A stretch of DNA of 64,000 bases from an uncultured Paracoccaceae bacterium (GTDB lineage: Bacteria > Pseudomonadota > Alphaproteobacteria > Rhodobacterales > Rhodobacteraceae), in contig CANMMF010000014.1 in assembly GCA_947498985.1 (NCBI GenBank), positions 1 through 64,000 on the forward strand, given 5' to 3'. Position numbers and translations under genes: made by a program. The notes beneath the pieces were generated by a model. The model was not told the DNA's origin and did no database searches. It worked only from the letters and a program-made list of their open reading frames with translations. Shown piece by piece: positions 1-9,111 of the stretch (the first letter of the stretch is position 1; the number at the start of each line of letters is the position of its first letter).

Positions 1-1
1 T

Positions 2-217
2 CACCCTTGGGAGAACGGATATCGTGAAAGCTTCAATGCCCGGTTCCGGGATGAGGTCTTGAACGGCGAAATCTTCTGCAGACTGCGCGAGGCGCAAATA
101 TCGATCGAAGAATGGAGCAAGCACCACAACACGAAACGCCCACATAGTGCTCCGGGCTACCGCCCGCCCGCGCCAGAAGCCATCGTCCAGATGGACCAAA
201 GGCCGGTCATGCACTAA
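2..217 (+). CDS. IS3-family transposase OrfB, C-terminal end (cut by window edge)
   Basis: Seventy-one codons run from the left edge to TAA at 215-217. The tail shows the IS3 OrfB integrase-core signature: HPWENGYRESF (the E of YRES is the third acid of the DDE triad), RFRDEVLNGEIF, and the closing HNTKRPHSAPGYRPP block. Its job would be strand transfer of the insertion sequence. The N-terminal two thirds and OrfA lie outside the window. The terminal inverted repeat is probably near GGTGGGGGTGA at about 239-249, but without the left end it cannot be confirmed. Confidence 0.9.
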   Translation, partial: HPWENGYRESFNARFRDEVLNGEIFCRLREAQISIEEWSKHHNTKRPHSAPGYRPPAPEAIVQMDQRPVMH

Positions 218-405
218 CAATCAAATTGGACCACTTAGGTGGGGGTGATAAGGATGTCCTGCCTGCATGATAGTCTGTTCGGCTAGCACCCCCAATGGTA
301 TTGGAGGCTTAGGTGGACGACGTCGGTAACTTGGGTCGTGTTAGGAATAGACCCACCGCTGAAGCCACCAAGTTGAAATCTCACCTTTTGGGAGACATTT
401 GTTCT

Positions 406-1044
406 ATGCGACAGTTCCGGCGAAAAAGGAGCTCTTCTGCGCTCGCCGCCTTTTGGTTGGCATCTGGATGTCTCTTTTTAGACGACGGCGGCGCGCATGC
501 AGAGGGTGTCCAAAAAGATAATGGCAGATCTGAGTATGTTCAAAATATTTTCTCTCTTATTGATGCCGAAATACGGTCAAAGCAAGCGGTAAGGCGTGAA
601 GTTCGTAACTGCATTGTAAATCTAAATTTCATAACGGAGATGCGCGCTATCCCGAAAGAGAAAGATGTAGAATTTCGCGCCGTAATTCATAATGTTTCTG
701 ATATTCCAATTTCGGGTTTGGATATAGTAGCTTTAGACCCGGTTCTAATTGAGAGGGGCTTGGCTCGCATGGGTCGGATAAGATTTGATCCCATTCCTCC
801 TGGTGGAGTAAATGAGTGGGTTGGTCGATATAAAGATCGGTACGGAATCTTTTCGACAGAGACGAATTTTGAGGTTAGGGCTTCCCATTTTTTGGATGTG
901 AGAGGATATGACATATTGGACCGCTATACGTCGAGATGGTTCTCAGAACGAGAGGAGGATCGAAATACACTAGAGAAATTGCTGGACGGCAGATGTAAAC
1001 CGTGGAATCGACACAAAGAACTTGACTGGTATGGAGGCGAATAG
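406..1044 (+). CDS. Hypothetical exported protein
   Basis: A 212-residue protein of no family I recognise. I chose ATG 406 over the in-frame GTG at 313 because GGGAGAC lies about ten bases upstream and because this start gives a clear export signal: basic MRQFRRKR, a hydrophobic stretch ALAAFWLASGCLFL, and a possible signal peptidase I site after AHA (residue 32). The LASGC within it could alternatively be a weak lipobox. The mature part is charged and lacks membrane segments. The coding sequence is visibly AT-richer than the DNA from 2.6 kb onward, which suggests acquisition. Its stop overlaps the GTG of the next ORF by one base. Confidence 0.55.
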   Translation: MRQFRRKRSSSALAAFWLASGCLFLDDGGAHAEGVQKDNGRSEYVQNIFSLIDAEIRSKQAVRREVRNCIVNLNFITEMRAIPKEKDVEFRAVIHNVSDIPISGLDIVALDPVLIERGLARMGRIRFDPIPPGGVNEWVGRYKDRYGIFSTETNFEVRASHFLDVRGYDILDRYTSRWFSEREEDRNTLEKLLDGRCKPWNRHKELDWYGGE

Positions 1045-1563
1045 TGTCTGGAATTTTTCTTGAGATGATCGGGATTTCCAATCCTGAGAATGAGGTATTC
1101 AGCGGAACGGGGTCAGTTAACTTGTCGACTTTCGAGGAATGGGGTGAAGGATCGCTGCCAGCTATCGAGCAAGGCTTTCCCGATCGAGTCGTCGGTTTAC
1201 ATCTTGGACATGCTCCTTCGAGTGTCGCGACAGCGAGCCTTGGGCTCCCTGCAATATCACTCGAAGGGCACGCCGGCGCAGAGTTGACAATTGGGCTCGG
1301 TTATCAGGGTAGAGATAGTTTTTTTAGTGAATTTCGATTTTTCGGCACGGCATCTCTCTCGCTGGAATAATTGGAGGCGGTTTCGAAATTGGCGGCTATC
1401 CTATCGATCCCTCGATATCCACAGACAAGGTGACTGAGGTAGCGCTCGTTTTTGGAGAACTTCAAGATCTTGCTGGTGAAAGTGTTACTCTAGAGTTCAC
1501 TGTAACCGTTAACGGCGTTACCGCCGGTATTGGGGCGTCTGTTCCTGCCGGTCAAGCGTTAGG
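1044..1563 (+). pseudogene. Unknown ORF, frameshifted and cut off by IS481
   Basis: Reading from GTG 1044 (one-base overlap with the upstream gene) gives 108 residues to a TAA at 1368-1370. A second open stretch in the +2 frame continues immediately, from the T-run at about 1341-1345: HGISLAGIIGGGFEIGGYP and on to a TGA at 1568-1570. Adding one base in the T-run joins both into a Gly-rich, beta-looking protein of about 175 residues. The TGA lies inside the left terminal repeat of the IS481 copy, so the true 3' end has been lost. No family recognised; similar base composition to the upstream gene. Confidence 0.5.
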
Positions 1564-2574
1564 TGTTTGATCCCACGGTTTGATGGTGTGATCCTTTCGA
1601 AGGAATGGAAGGATGCCCTATGGGACAAGTTCGTCACGGAAGCGCCACGACCACGTACGCCGTCAGAGCAGCAATACAGCGATCGCAAGCTTCGCTCGCG
1701 ACGTTGAGCCGGGAGCTCGGGATCAATCCCGAGACGGTTGCGAAGTGGCGCAAACGGCAGACGGTCGATGATCTCAAGACTGGCCCAAAGGAGCCACGTT
1801 CGACGGTCCTCACGGAGGCCGAAGAGGCGGCCATCGTCGCGTTTCGGCGCCACACGCTTTTGCCGCTTGATGATTGCCTCTATGCCCTCCAGCCGTCCAT
1901 CCCGCACCTGACACGCTCAGCGCTGCATCGCTGTCTACAGCGACATGGCATCTCTCGGCTACCGGATGTCGACGGGGACAAACCCAAACGTCAACGCTTC
2001 AAGCGCTACCCCATCGGCTTCTTTCACATGGACATCGCCGAAGTGCAGACGGCAGAAGGAAAGCTTTTCCTGTTCGGTGGCATCGACCGCACGAGCAAGT
2101 TTGCCATAACCCAGCTCGTCGAGAAGGCGGACAGAAAGACGGCTTGGGAATTCCTGCAACACATGCTCGAAGCCGTGCCATATCATGTCCACACCATCCT
2201 AACCGACAACGGCATTCAGTTCGCCGGTCAGCCCCGGAACAGGAACACCGCGTAGTCACGGCCGATGCGCTTTGACATGATCTGCGAGGCAAACGGGATT
2301 GAGCACCGGCTGACCAAACCCAACCATCCCTGGACCAACGGACAGGTCGAACGGATGAACCGCACAATCAAGGAGGCCACCGTCAAACGCTTCCACTACG
2401 ACAGTCATGATCAGCTGCGAACGCACCTCTCTGACTTCATTGCAGCATACAACGTCGCGCGACGCCTCAAGACCCTCAACGGGCTCACGCCCTACGAATA
2501 CATCTGCAAGATCTGGACTTCAGAGCCAGACAGATTCATCCTAGACCCGATCCACCAAATGCCGGGACTGAACA
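1564..2574 (+). mobile_element. IS481-family insertion sequence, decayed
   Basis: A 1011-base element. The left end TGTTTGATCCC (1564 on) and the reverse complement of the right end, TGTTCAGTCCCGG, form imperfect terminal inverted repeats, matching at about 16 of 23 positions. The single transposase gene fills the interior. The flanks (GCGTTAGG on the left, CCTCGAGG on the right) show no direct repeat, and the genes on either side are unrelated, so the element probably sits at a deletion or recombination junction rather than a simple insertion. Confidence 0.75.
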
Positions 2575-2594
2575 CCTCGAGGGCGTCGACGTGA
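1620..2594 (+). pseudogene. IS481-family transposase, internal amber stop
   Basis: One continuous frame of about 325 codons interrupted by TAG at 2253-2255, where I recall family members having Trp (NTAWSR). A single G-to-A change in TGG explains it. I prefer ATG 1620 (MGQVRHGSATTT), which AAGGA precedes, over ATG 1605. Visible parts: N-terminal helix-turn-helix (LSRELGINPETVAKWR), then the DDE core with HMDIAEV (first D), LTDNG (second D) and NGQVERMNRT (E). The last five codons (SRAST) are flanking DNA read through the right repeat, and the normal end was probably PGLNT. Presumably inactive unless the amber codon is suppressed. Confidence 0.85.
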
Positions 2595-3149
2595 TCGTGC
2601 ATCTCGCCGGGGACCGCGAGCCCACCGCCAGCTGGGCCTCGGCCATCCGCAACAAAATGGACGCCACCCCTGACACTTTATCATCATGCGGTGACCAAAG
2701 GCGTGCGGCGCGTGGGGCTGGCCAGCTCCAACTGGCTGCACGGCGACAAGAGGTTTACCGACGCGGCGCTTGGGCCCGACACGCCCGCGGGCCCGGTCAA
2801 CGCATAAGGCATGTCCAAGCTTTTCTGCAAGCGCACCGGTGCCAATTTCGCGCAGGCGCATGGCCTTTCGGTGATCTGCCTGCGCATCCGCTGGACGCAA
2901 TGGACCCATGGCAACCGCCCCGGCGCGCATATGGCCATGGGCCGCTGGGGGCAGGAGATGTGGCTGAGCGAATGGGATTTACTCAGCGGCATGATCGCCG
3001 CGATCGCCGCAAAGGGCGTGGGTTTTGCCGCGCTCAGCCTGATGTCCGACAATCCCGGCATGCGCTGGGATCTGAGCGCGACGCGCGAGACCATCGGCTT
3101 TGCGCCTGAGGATGAAAGCCCCGCCATTGTGGCCCCCGCACACGCATGA
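2576..3149 (+). pseudogene. NAD-dependent epimerase/dehydratase fragment
   Basis: Remnant of an extended short-chain dehydrogenase. The first piece (2576 to about 2670) reads LEGVDVIVHLAGDREP, with the conserved HLAG. The frame then shifts by one base, and from 2673 reads LYHHAVTKGVRRVGLASS to a TAA at 2802-2804 in place of the catalytic Tyr of the YxxxK motif (NA-stop-GMSK). After the stop it continues to TGA at 3147-3149. The nucleotide-binding N-terminus is missing at the IS481 junction. Three separate lesions make function very unlikely. Confidence 0.75.
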
Positions 3150-3308
3150 CATCCGCAATCCGGAAGTTTGTGACCGTCACGCTGCCACGCGGGTTGGAGC
3201 GGCGCTTTCCCGGGTGGTGAGCCTGTGCCGGCGGCTCAGGGACGCCGCGGTGTCGCGATGCCGGGGCCGCGCGGCATCGGCTTCCACAGCACGTGAGACA
3301 CCCGCGTC

Positions 3309-6300
3309 TCAGGCGGTGACCAGATCGGGCAGGCCCAGCGCCACCAGCGACGGCGTTCGCTGCGGATCGGCGATGCGCAGCAAACCATAGCCGATCCCCG
3401 CCATGCCCTGAAAAAGCGACGGTCCGCGATATCCGCGGCCAACACCCGCGAGCAACGCATATCCGCCGTCGTCGCGGGCCCGGTCCACCACCTTTGCCGC
3501 CAGTGTCCGCGCCGCGCACAGCAATGTCGCGTCGGACAACCGCGCGCTGGCCTCGACAAGGCTGTCGACCACACCAAACGCGCCGCAACAGATCTGGTCG
3601 AGCGGGCTGCCCGGCGCCTGTGCCAGCCGGTGGGCCAATTGCCGTACGGATGCGGCGTCATCGGGCAGGTCCGCGGCCATGGCAGCCACCAGCTCGCCTG
3701 CCTCACCCCAGCACCAGCCGCTCTGCACCCGGCCGTGATGCCCGTCGCAATGCGGATCCTTGTCGCGCTGGCGGCGTGCCTTTTGCAGCCGGTGCAGGGC
3801 GGCCTCGCGATACCGCGGATCGCCGCAAAGCCGGTGCGCGGCGGCCAGCGCCAGCACCGGTCCTCCGGCACCATGGGCCATGGCAGCGCCGGGCGGGCCG
3901 GGATCGCCACGGGGCACGTCGGCCATGAGCCAGTCTGCGCCGCGGGCCATCACGTCGAGATGCCGGTCATCGGGCGCCAGGCCCTGCACCGTCGCCGCGC
4001 CGACCATGACGCCGGAGACGCCAAGAAGCAATTCGGCATCCTCCTGCGCGGAAAACGTGGCGGGCACCGCCGCAAGCAAGGCGCTTGCATCCGCGATCAG
4101 CGACGGGTCCGCCAGGAAATAACCGGCCTGCGCCCAGCCCGCCGCGATCCCGCCGAGCCCGCCGCCAAGACCCAGGCCAAACGCCTCGGCCAGATTGCCC
4201 GCCGCGCCGTGGCGCGCAACAAACCGGCGCAAGGGTGCAAACGCCCGCAGCGCGGCCTCGCGATACGCCGCCTCACCGGTTGCCCGATGCAGAGCGGCGA
4301 GGAAAAAGCCGATGCCGGTATTGCCCTCGTAAAACCCGTCATTGAGCGGATCACATTGAAAGCCGCCATGCGGCAAACGGTAGACAAGGCCGGTCCAGTA
4401 GCTGCCCTCCTCCATCGGCCATGCCGCGTCACAGATCCCGCGGCCGATCCTCTCCGCCTCGCTCAGCGCCTCGCTCTGGTCAAGCGCGCGACGCTGTGGC
4501 AGAGCGGCGCTGCGGTTCGGTCTTGATGTGCGTGGCAAGGCGCTCAGCACCGCGCGCACAATCTCCAGATTGCGCCCCCATTCGGGCCGCCCGGCCTCAT
4601 CCAGACGAGCGCGCACATGATCAAGACCGGTGGTGGTGAACTGCCGCGCCACAGGCACCGTCAGCCCGCCATCCAGATCCCGGCAGCCCGCCTCCGCGCT
4701 GAACCGGGGAATGTCGCCCTGCGTCATCGACGCGATTTCCGCGCGCACGATCTCTTGCAGCCGCGCGGGCATGTCGTCCGCGTCAACCGCGCGCCAGAGC
4801 GGTTCAAGCGCAATCCCGAACTCGATGCCGGAGCGCAGGTTTTCCGCGCGACAGGCGCTCTGCCGGATGCCGAAATAAGTACGCGTGGCGCGGAAGATGC
4901 AGCGAAACCGGAGCGTGCCGCGCCGATCCAGCAGCGCCAGAACCCGGTCGCGGTGCTCCGCAATCACCTGCCCTGCGGCCTCGAAGCCTGCGATGAACGC
5001 ATCCGCATGATCGCCGGGCCACACCGACCGGCCGTCAAGCGTGGGCAGATTGACCATCGGCGTCGGGCGCGGCTGCTGCGCCAGATGCATGACGTCGCTG
5101 TTCTGGCCGACCCAGGTTACGCCTTGCAGCGTGCCCTCCTCCGGCGTGGCCAGCGCGCTGCCGACAAAGCTGTCTCCGGCCACCGGCGCCTGCCCGCGCG
5201 GCAGGTATTCGGTCCGGATCACGCTGCGCAGGAAGCTGACCTCGCGCGTCACCTGAGACAGCATCAGCAGGCTCTCGGGCGTGCCGAACACCTCCGGATC
5301 GGGTTGCAGAAGCGTCTCGAGATCGACCACCACCGGGTGCTCGCCGCTGGCGATGATGTTCTCGAAATGCAGGTCCTTCGCGCCGAGCACGAAGGCCAGA
5401 GCCAGCACCGCGCCGGACCGGCGAAAGAAACGCTCGGCGGCGGCGGCGTCCGTGCAGCCCTCATGCCCGACCCAGGACATCCAGCCATAGTCCGCGCGGT
5501 CCAGCACAACCGGCAGCCGCTCTTCCAGATCAAGCGGCAGCGCGCGCAGAACCTCCGACCAGAGCGCCTCGCCGCCCATCGGACGGGGCTTGTAGACAAA
5601 CCGCGCGCCGGTCTGCGTGGTCAGCGCCTGCACGCACTGCCCGCCGTCATGCGGCTCCGACAGACGCGGGTCGATCCGGTCGATCATGAGCTGCGCGCCG
5701 GTCTGCCCGATCATCCCCGCGATCTGGTCCGCATCGGCCTGCAACCGACGCAGCAGCGCGGCGGTGCCCGTGACCCAATTGGACATCACGCTGGCCGCAA
5801 GCCGCGCGCCCGCGGCGTAATCGCGCAGGAAAGCGCCCAGCGCCTCGCTGGTCATCCGTTGCACGAACCGCTCATATGCACCGCAAGGCTCCGACCCGGT
5901 GACCCCGGCAAACCGCGCCATCAATACCGGACCGGACGGTCTTGCCCTGTCAAAGGCGTCGAGCAACGGCGCGCCGAGGATGTCGAGCAGATCCCGGCCA
6001 AGACCGGTCAGCAGGTCGAGCTGCGCGTCGCGGGAAAGCAAAGCGCGCGCGCGCGCCACATCGGGATCTGCGTTCAGGCGCGTGTCAGCGGCCTGCAGGA
6101 ACGGCAGCAGCACATGACCAAACGGCAGGCGATCGGCAAGGGGCATCAACCACGGCGCGGGCCGACCCGGGGCCATTTCCAGCACGTCTTCGATGAGATC
6201 GAGCCAGCGGGCACGGATCGGCTCGGGCGGCGGATCGTCCTGATCGGCCAGAATGCAAGCAGGGTCGCGCCCGTCGCCCAGGCGTCGCGCCACCGCTGCG

Positions 6301-6455
6301 CGGTCCCCGCCCAGCGCCGCGATCCAGGCGTCGAGCCGCGCCGCCGCGACGGCACCGGTGCCAACCGTGGAATAAGCGCCGGGCGTCACGCGCTCCTGAA
6401 GCGTCATGGCGCGGGCGGCGATCTGCTGCAGCAGCAGCGGCCTGTCAAGCGACAT
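3309..6455 (-). CDS. lanM: Type 2 lanthipeptide synthetase LanM (CCG type)
   Basis: A bifunctional 1048-residue enzyme that dehydrates Ser/Thr in a precursor peptide and then closes lanthionine rings with Cys thiols. The N-terminal dehydratase half shows kinase-like catalytic motifs: KPR (K289), DLHFEN (D361, H363, N366) and VDLE (D378). The C-terminal LanC-like cyclase has zinc ligands WCWG (C915) and ICCG (C956, C957). CCG in place of the usual CHG gives three cysteine ligands, as in the ProcM group, which is associated with tolerance of many substrates. The length is normal for LanM. ATG 6455 lies inside the end of the oxygenase gene (11-base overlap), so the two are probably translationally coupled. 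Downstream, ATGCCG/CGGCAT at about 3259-3278 may form a terminator stem. Confidence 0.93.
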   Translation of the reverse strand: MSLDRPLLLQQIAARAMTLQERVTPGAYSTVGTGAVAAARLDAWIAALGGDRAAVARRLGDGRDPACILADQDDPPPEPIRARWLDLIEDVLEMAPGRPAPWLMPLADRLPFGHVLLPFLQAADTRLNADPDVARARALLSRDAQLDLLTGLGRDLLDILGAPLLDAFDRARPSGPVLMARFAGVTGSEPCGAYERFVQRMTSEALGAFLRDYAAGARLAASVMSNWVTGTAALLRRLQADADQIAGMIGQTGAQLMIDRIDPRLSEPHDGGQCVQALTTQTGARFVYKPRPMGGEALWSEVLRALPLDLEERLPVVLDRADYGWMSWVGHEGCTDAAAAERFFRRSGAVLALAFVLGAKDLHFENIIASGEHPVVVDLETLLQPDPEVFGTPESLLMLSQVTREVSFLRSVIRTEYLPRGQAPVAGDSFVGSALATPEEGTLQGVTWVGQNSDVMHLAQQPRPTPMVNLPTLDGRSVWPGDHADAFIAGFEAAGQVIAEHRDRVLALLDRRGTLRFRCIFRATRTYFGIRQSACRAENLRSGIEFGIALEPLWRAVDADDMPARLQEIVRAEIASMTQGDIPRFSAEAGCRDLDGGLTVPVARQFTTTGLDHVRARLDEAGRPEWGRNLEIVRAVLSALPRTSRPNRSAALPQRRALDQSEALSEAERIGRGICDAAWPMEEGSYWTGLVYRLPHGGFQCDPLNDGFYEGNTGIGFFLAALHRATGEAAYREAALRAFAPLRRFVARHGAAGNLAEAFGLGLGGGLGGIAAGWAQAGYFLADPSLIADASALLAAVPATFSAQEDAELLLGVSGVMVGAATVQGLAPDDRHLDVMARGADWLMADVPRGDPGPPGAAMAHGAGGPVLALAAAHRLCGDPRYREAALHRLQKARRQRDKDPHCDGHHGRVQSGWCWGEAGELVAAMAADLPDDAASVRQLAHRLAQAPGSPLDQICCGAFGVVDSLVEASARLSDATLLCAARTLAAKVVDRARDDGGYALLAGVGRGYRGPSLFQGMAGIGYGLLRIADPQRTPSLVALGLPDLVTA

Positions 6456-7665
6456 GCGCCACCGGCTCCAGCAAGCGCAGCCGGATCAGCCGCCGCAACA
6501 GGACCAGACGAGCGTCCTGATCGAGCCCGCCCGGCAGGTCGTTGGCGGTGAAAGGCGTGCTGGTTCTGGCCACAAAATCGAGCGCCGGAAGCGCGTAGAC
6601 CGGCGCCTCCATCCGTTCCCCGGCAAAGCTCAGACAGGCGCCACCCATCGTCGCCTCGATGGAACAGGGCGGGTGCGCGCGGCGCTGCAGCGGCGTCTCG
6701 GGGCCAAGCCGATCCACCGCATCGAGCGCGTCGAACGTGCCTGCGGCGACCTCCCGGCGGCTGGACATGGCGCGGTTCTGAATGCGCGCAATGGCGGCGG
6801 CCACATGCTCGGGATCCTGCATTGCCCTCGCCGCCTGGGCCAGCACGGCAGCGATGTCGCCGCCCCCGGCGCCCGGCAATGGCAGGCCTGCGCGAAACTG
6901 CGCGTCCTCTTCGCCAAGCTGCGTCACGATCTCTGACAGCACATCATGCACGCGGATGTCGAAAAGGCCGAAGGTGATGTGCAGCGACCGGTCTTCTGCT
7001 GTGACAACCTCATGCGCAAACCCCGCCGGGACATAGAGAAGATCGCCCGCCGTCAGCTCGAAACTCTGCAGGCTTGCCGCATCGACCGCGCAGCCGACCC
7101 GGTCGGGCGCATGCAGCAGCGACGGGTTTGCGACAACGGGATCGTAGACATGCCAGGTCTTGGCGCCGTCCAGCTGCACGATCAGCACGTCATGCAGGTC
7201 GTAATGCGCGGGAAATGTCTGGGCGGCGCGCGGCGTCAGGTAAAGCTCGGCACTGCATCTGCGACCGAATCGCGCCTGCAGGCTGCGGCAGAGATCGTCG
7301 ACCGGACCCCAGCGCCCCTCGAGGTTGAGCACAACCGAGCCCCCATCGGCATAGGCCTGATAGAGCGCCGCCATCGCCTCGGGCCCGCCGGGGGCCGCAC
7401 CGGGCAGCCAGCCCGAGGACAGCGCCTCCCAAGCGGGGCCGGTCTTTGCGTTGATGATCCGCAGATCCGGATAGGCCGGGCGGGTCTGCACAAGGATGCG
7501 TTCCAGATCGCGCGTGCCGATCAGGCCCGATTGCGCGGCATTGCCGCGGCGCCCGAGATGCAGCGGCTGCCGGCCCCAATACGTCCGGGCAAATGCCTCG
7601 AAGCCGAGCGGTTCCAGCAGGCTTTCGGCCAGAGACCCGTCTGCGGGTGCGGATGTCATGCGCAC
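6445..7665 (-). CDS. Cupin_4/JmjC-like Fe(II)/2-oxoglutarate oxygenase
   Basis: A 406-residue protein with the JmjC/cupin fold of ribosomal-oxygenase relatives (RoxA/YcfD, MINA/NO66). The iron facial triad is visible: HYD (H154, D156) and FAHEV (H218), with GDLLYVPAGFAHEV forming the typical second cupin strand. It contains the usual LLEPL/FARTYWGRQPLHLGR N-terminus of that family. Such enzymes hydroxylate amino acid side chains on peptides or proteins. Lying between the precursor and lanM, it most likely oxidises the lanthipeptide; this is inferred from context. A separate housekeeping ribosomal oxygenase role cannot be excluded, but the 11-base overlap with lanM argues for the pathway. Confidence 0.8.
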   Translation of the reverse strand: MRMTSAPADGSLAESLLEPLGFEAFARTYWGRQPLHLGRRGNAAQSGLIGTRDLERILVQTRPAYPDLRIINAKTGPAWEALSSGWLPGAAPGGPEAMAALYQAYADGGSVVLNLEGRWGPVDDLCRSLQARFGRRCSAELYLTPRAAQTFPAHYDLHDVLIVQLDGAKTWHVYDPVVANPSLLHAPDRVGCAVDAASLQSFELTAGDLLYVPAGFAHEVVTAEDRSLHITFGLFDIRVHDVLSEIVTQLGEEDAQFRAGLPLPGAGGGDIAAVLAQAARAMQDPEHVAAAIARIQNRAMSSRREVAAGTFDALDAVDRLGPETPLQRRAHPPCSIEATMGGACLSFAGERMEAPVYALPALDFVARTSTPFTANDLPGGLDQDARLVLLRRLIRLRLLEPVAHVA

Positions 7666-7725
7666 CGCTTTCCGGGCGTCACAGGCGACCTGGCTCTGAC
7701 CCGGCGCGCGGCGGCGCCCATTCCG

Positions 7726-8013
7726 TCAGTTACCGGAGAGGCTGCATCCGGGAAAGCTGTAGGTATAGCCCTTGATGCCGCATCCCTTGGAGAAGCTCGT
7801 GGCCTTGAGGTCGGAGTCGCTCAGCCCGGCATCGGCGTTTTTGTTCATGTAATCCAGCGCTTCGTCCCTGGTAAAGGACAGCCCTTTCTCATCGCCGAGT
7901 TTCACCGCCTTGTCCAGAAAGTCGTCAAGGCTGCTTTCGCCGCTGAATTTCTGCTTCAGCTCCGGATCGGCAGCGACCATTTCGTGGAAGGCCTGGACAT
8001 CTTGCGTGCTCAT
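7726..8013 (-). CDS. lanA: Nif11-like leader lanthipeptide precursor
   Basis: A 95-residue peptide. The first 65 or so residues resemble a Nif11-type leader: FHEMVAADPELKQKF, then DDFLDKAVKLGDEKG, then RDEALDYMNK. The C-terminus is a plausible core rich in Ser, Thr and Gly: TSFSKGCGIKGYTYSF then PGCSLSGN, with Cys79 and Cys90 and seven Ser/Thr. Two rings are expected, Cys79 with Ser75 or an earlier residue and Cys90 with Thr84 or Ser86; this pairing is inference. No Gly-Gly cleavage site is obvious at the leader-core border. A CGGAG-like ribosome site precedes the ATG. It is the first gene of the minus-strand trio precursor-oxygenase-lanM. No dedicated LanT peptidase-exporter is nearby. Confidence 0.85.
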   Translation of the reverse strand: MSTQDVQAFHEMVAADPELKQKFSGESSLDDFLDKAVKLGDEKGLSFTRDEALDYMNKNADAGLSDSDLKATSFSKGCGIKGYTYSFPGCSLSGN

Positions 8014-8109
8014 CTGTGAAACTCCGATCCCTTGTGAAAAATCATTTCTAGTTGACGTAACGTTAGCATAGCGTGGGGAAGCTCACAAGCTTAACGCGAA
8101 AGATCATTT

Positions 8110-9111
8110 ATGCCCTCGTCTTTAACAGATGTTCTGGACCGCGACGTCCACCCCTATTTCCCCACCGATTTGACCGCGGGATTGCCCGCTGTTTCACCGT
8201 CGATCACCGGGGCCGATGCGCCGTCGCTGCTGCTGTTCGAGTGTCCTCTGGGCGCGGACTGCGCTTCGGTTGACCTCAGCGTCGGCTACGGCAAGGGCGC
8301 GTTGTCGATCCCGGGCGATCTGCCCCGCGATCCGGTCTGGGCCGGGCTCGCGAGGTTTGCGCCGCTCTGGGCCGCGGGTGGCACGGCGTTCGATGCGGTG
8401 ACGATGGTCGGGCTGGAATGGGACGCGTCCGCGCGGACCTCCGCGCCGTCGGTCTTCTTCGCATTGCATCAAAACGGCGTCATCGCCGCCGCCGATCCCG
8501 CCCAGACCCGCGCCGCGCTGAGCGCGCTTGTGCGCGACATCGAACCGCTCTTCGACTGGGCCTTCCCCGCGGCGACGCGCGACGCGCTGATGCAGGTGAT
8601 CGCCACGCTCCCCGCCGGGTACGAGCTGCCCTATCTGGGCCTCATGGCGCCGCGTCCGGACCAGCCGGTGCGGCTGGGTCTGCGCCCGACAACGCCGCAG
8701 GGCATCCTCGATCTGCTGGACCGTCTGGGCTGGGCTGGCGACACGCAGATGGTGTCGGACGTACTCGAGCGGTATTGCGAACCGGGGGCCCGGCCGCCGG
8801 TCCTGGCGGGGGATCTGGTCGACGGCGCGCTGCAGCCGCGCCTCGGGCTCGAGTTCATCACCGCCGAGAACGGGCGGCGCAATCCCGACGGATTCGACAG
8901 GCTCTTCGAGCGTCTTGTCGCGCATGGTCTGTGCTCGGCGCGCAGCAGGGAGGCGGTGCGGTCATGGCTGCACACACCAGAGCGCGGCGCGTCCCCGCTG
9001 GAGGTGTTCCTGGGATCCGGCCATCCCGCGGAACGCCGCGTGTCCCATGTCAAACTGACGCTCGACCGGGGTGCGCTTGCGGCAAAAGGTTATCTCACAT
9101 GCCTGCCCTAG
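8110..9111 (+). CDS. Unknown protein of the lanthipeptide locus
   Basis: A 333-residue, probably cytoplasmic protein with no signal or membrane segment. No family assigned. The C-terminus HVKLTLDRGALAAKGYL resembles an H-x-K ... AK-x-YL ending I recall from unknown proteins in RiPP neighbourhoods; that recollection is unverified. It starts 97 bases from the divergent precursor gene, so the two directions probably share the 8014-8109 control region, and it overlaps the following glycosyltransferase by 13 bases. The ribosome site (GAAAG) is weak. An accessory role in peptide tailoring or recognition is possible but only by position. Confidence 0.7.
   Translation: MPSSLTDVLDRDVHPYFPTDLTAGLPAVSPSITGADAPSLLLFECPLGADCASVDLSVGYGKGALSIPGDLPRDPVWAGLARFAPLWAAGGTAFDAVTMVGLEWDASARTSAPSVFFALHQNGVIAAADPAQTRAALSALVRDIEPLFDWAFPAATRDALMQVIATLPAGYELPYLGLMAPRPDQPVRLGLRPTTPQGILDLLDRLGWAGDTQMVSDVLERYCEPGARPPVLAGDLVDGALQPRLGLEFITAENGRRNPDGFDRLFERLVAHGLCSARSREAVRSWLHTPERGASPLEVFLGSGHPAERRVSHVKLTLDRGALAAKGYLTCLP

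Noticed and set aside
1605-2594. A frameshift between two transposase pieces
   Set aside because: Both pieces are in the same frame; a single in-frame TAG separates them, so no frameshift is needed.
4617-6551. 644-codon frame opposite lanM
   Set aside because: Antisense shadow: composition is Arg/His/Gln-rich with no motif, while lanM carries all catalytic residues.
8014-8109. A specific sigma-70 promoter between the precursor and the 8110 gene (TTGACG at about 8053)
   Set aside because: No -10 box with acceptable spacing was found on either strand, so the region is noted only as a shared control region.
8418-9098. N-terminal extension of the glycosyltransferase frame
   Set aside because: It overlaps the well-supported 8110-9111 gene and is Arg/Gly/Ala-rich without similarity; the GT-A domain starts right after ATG 9099.
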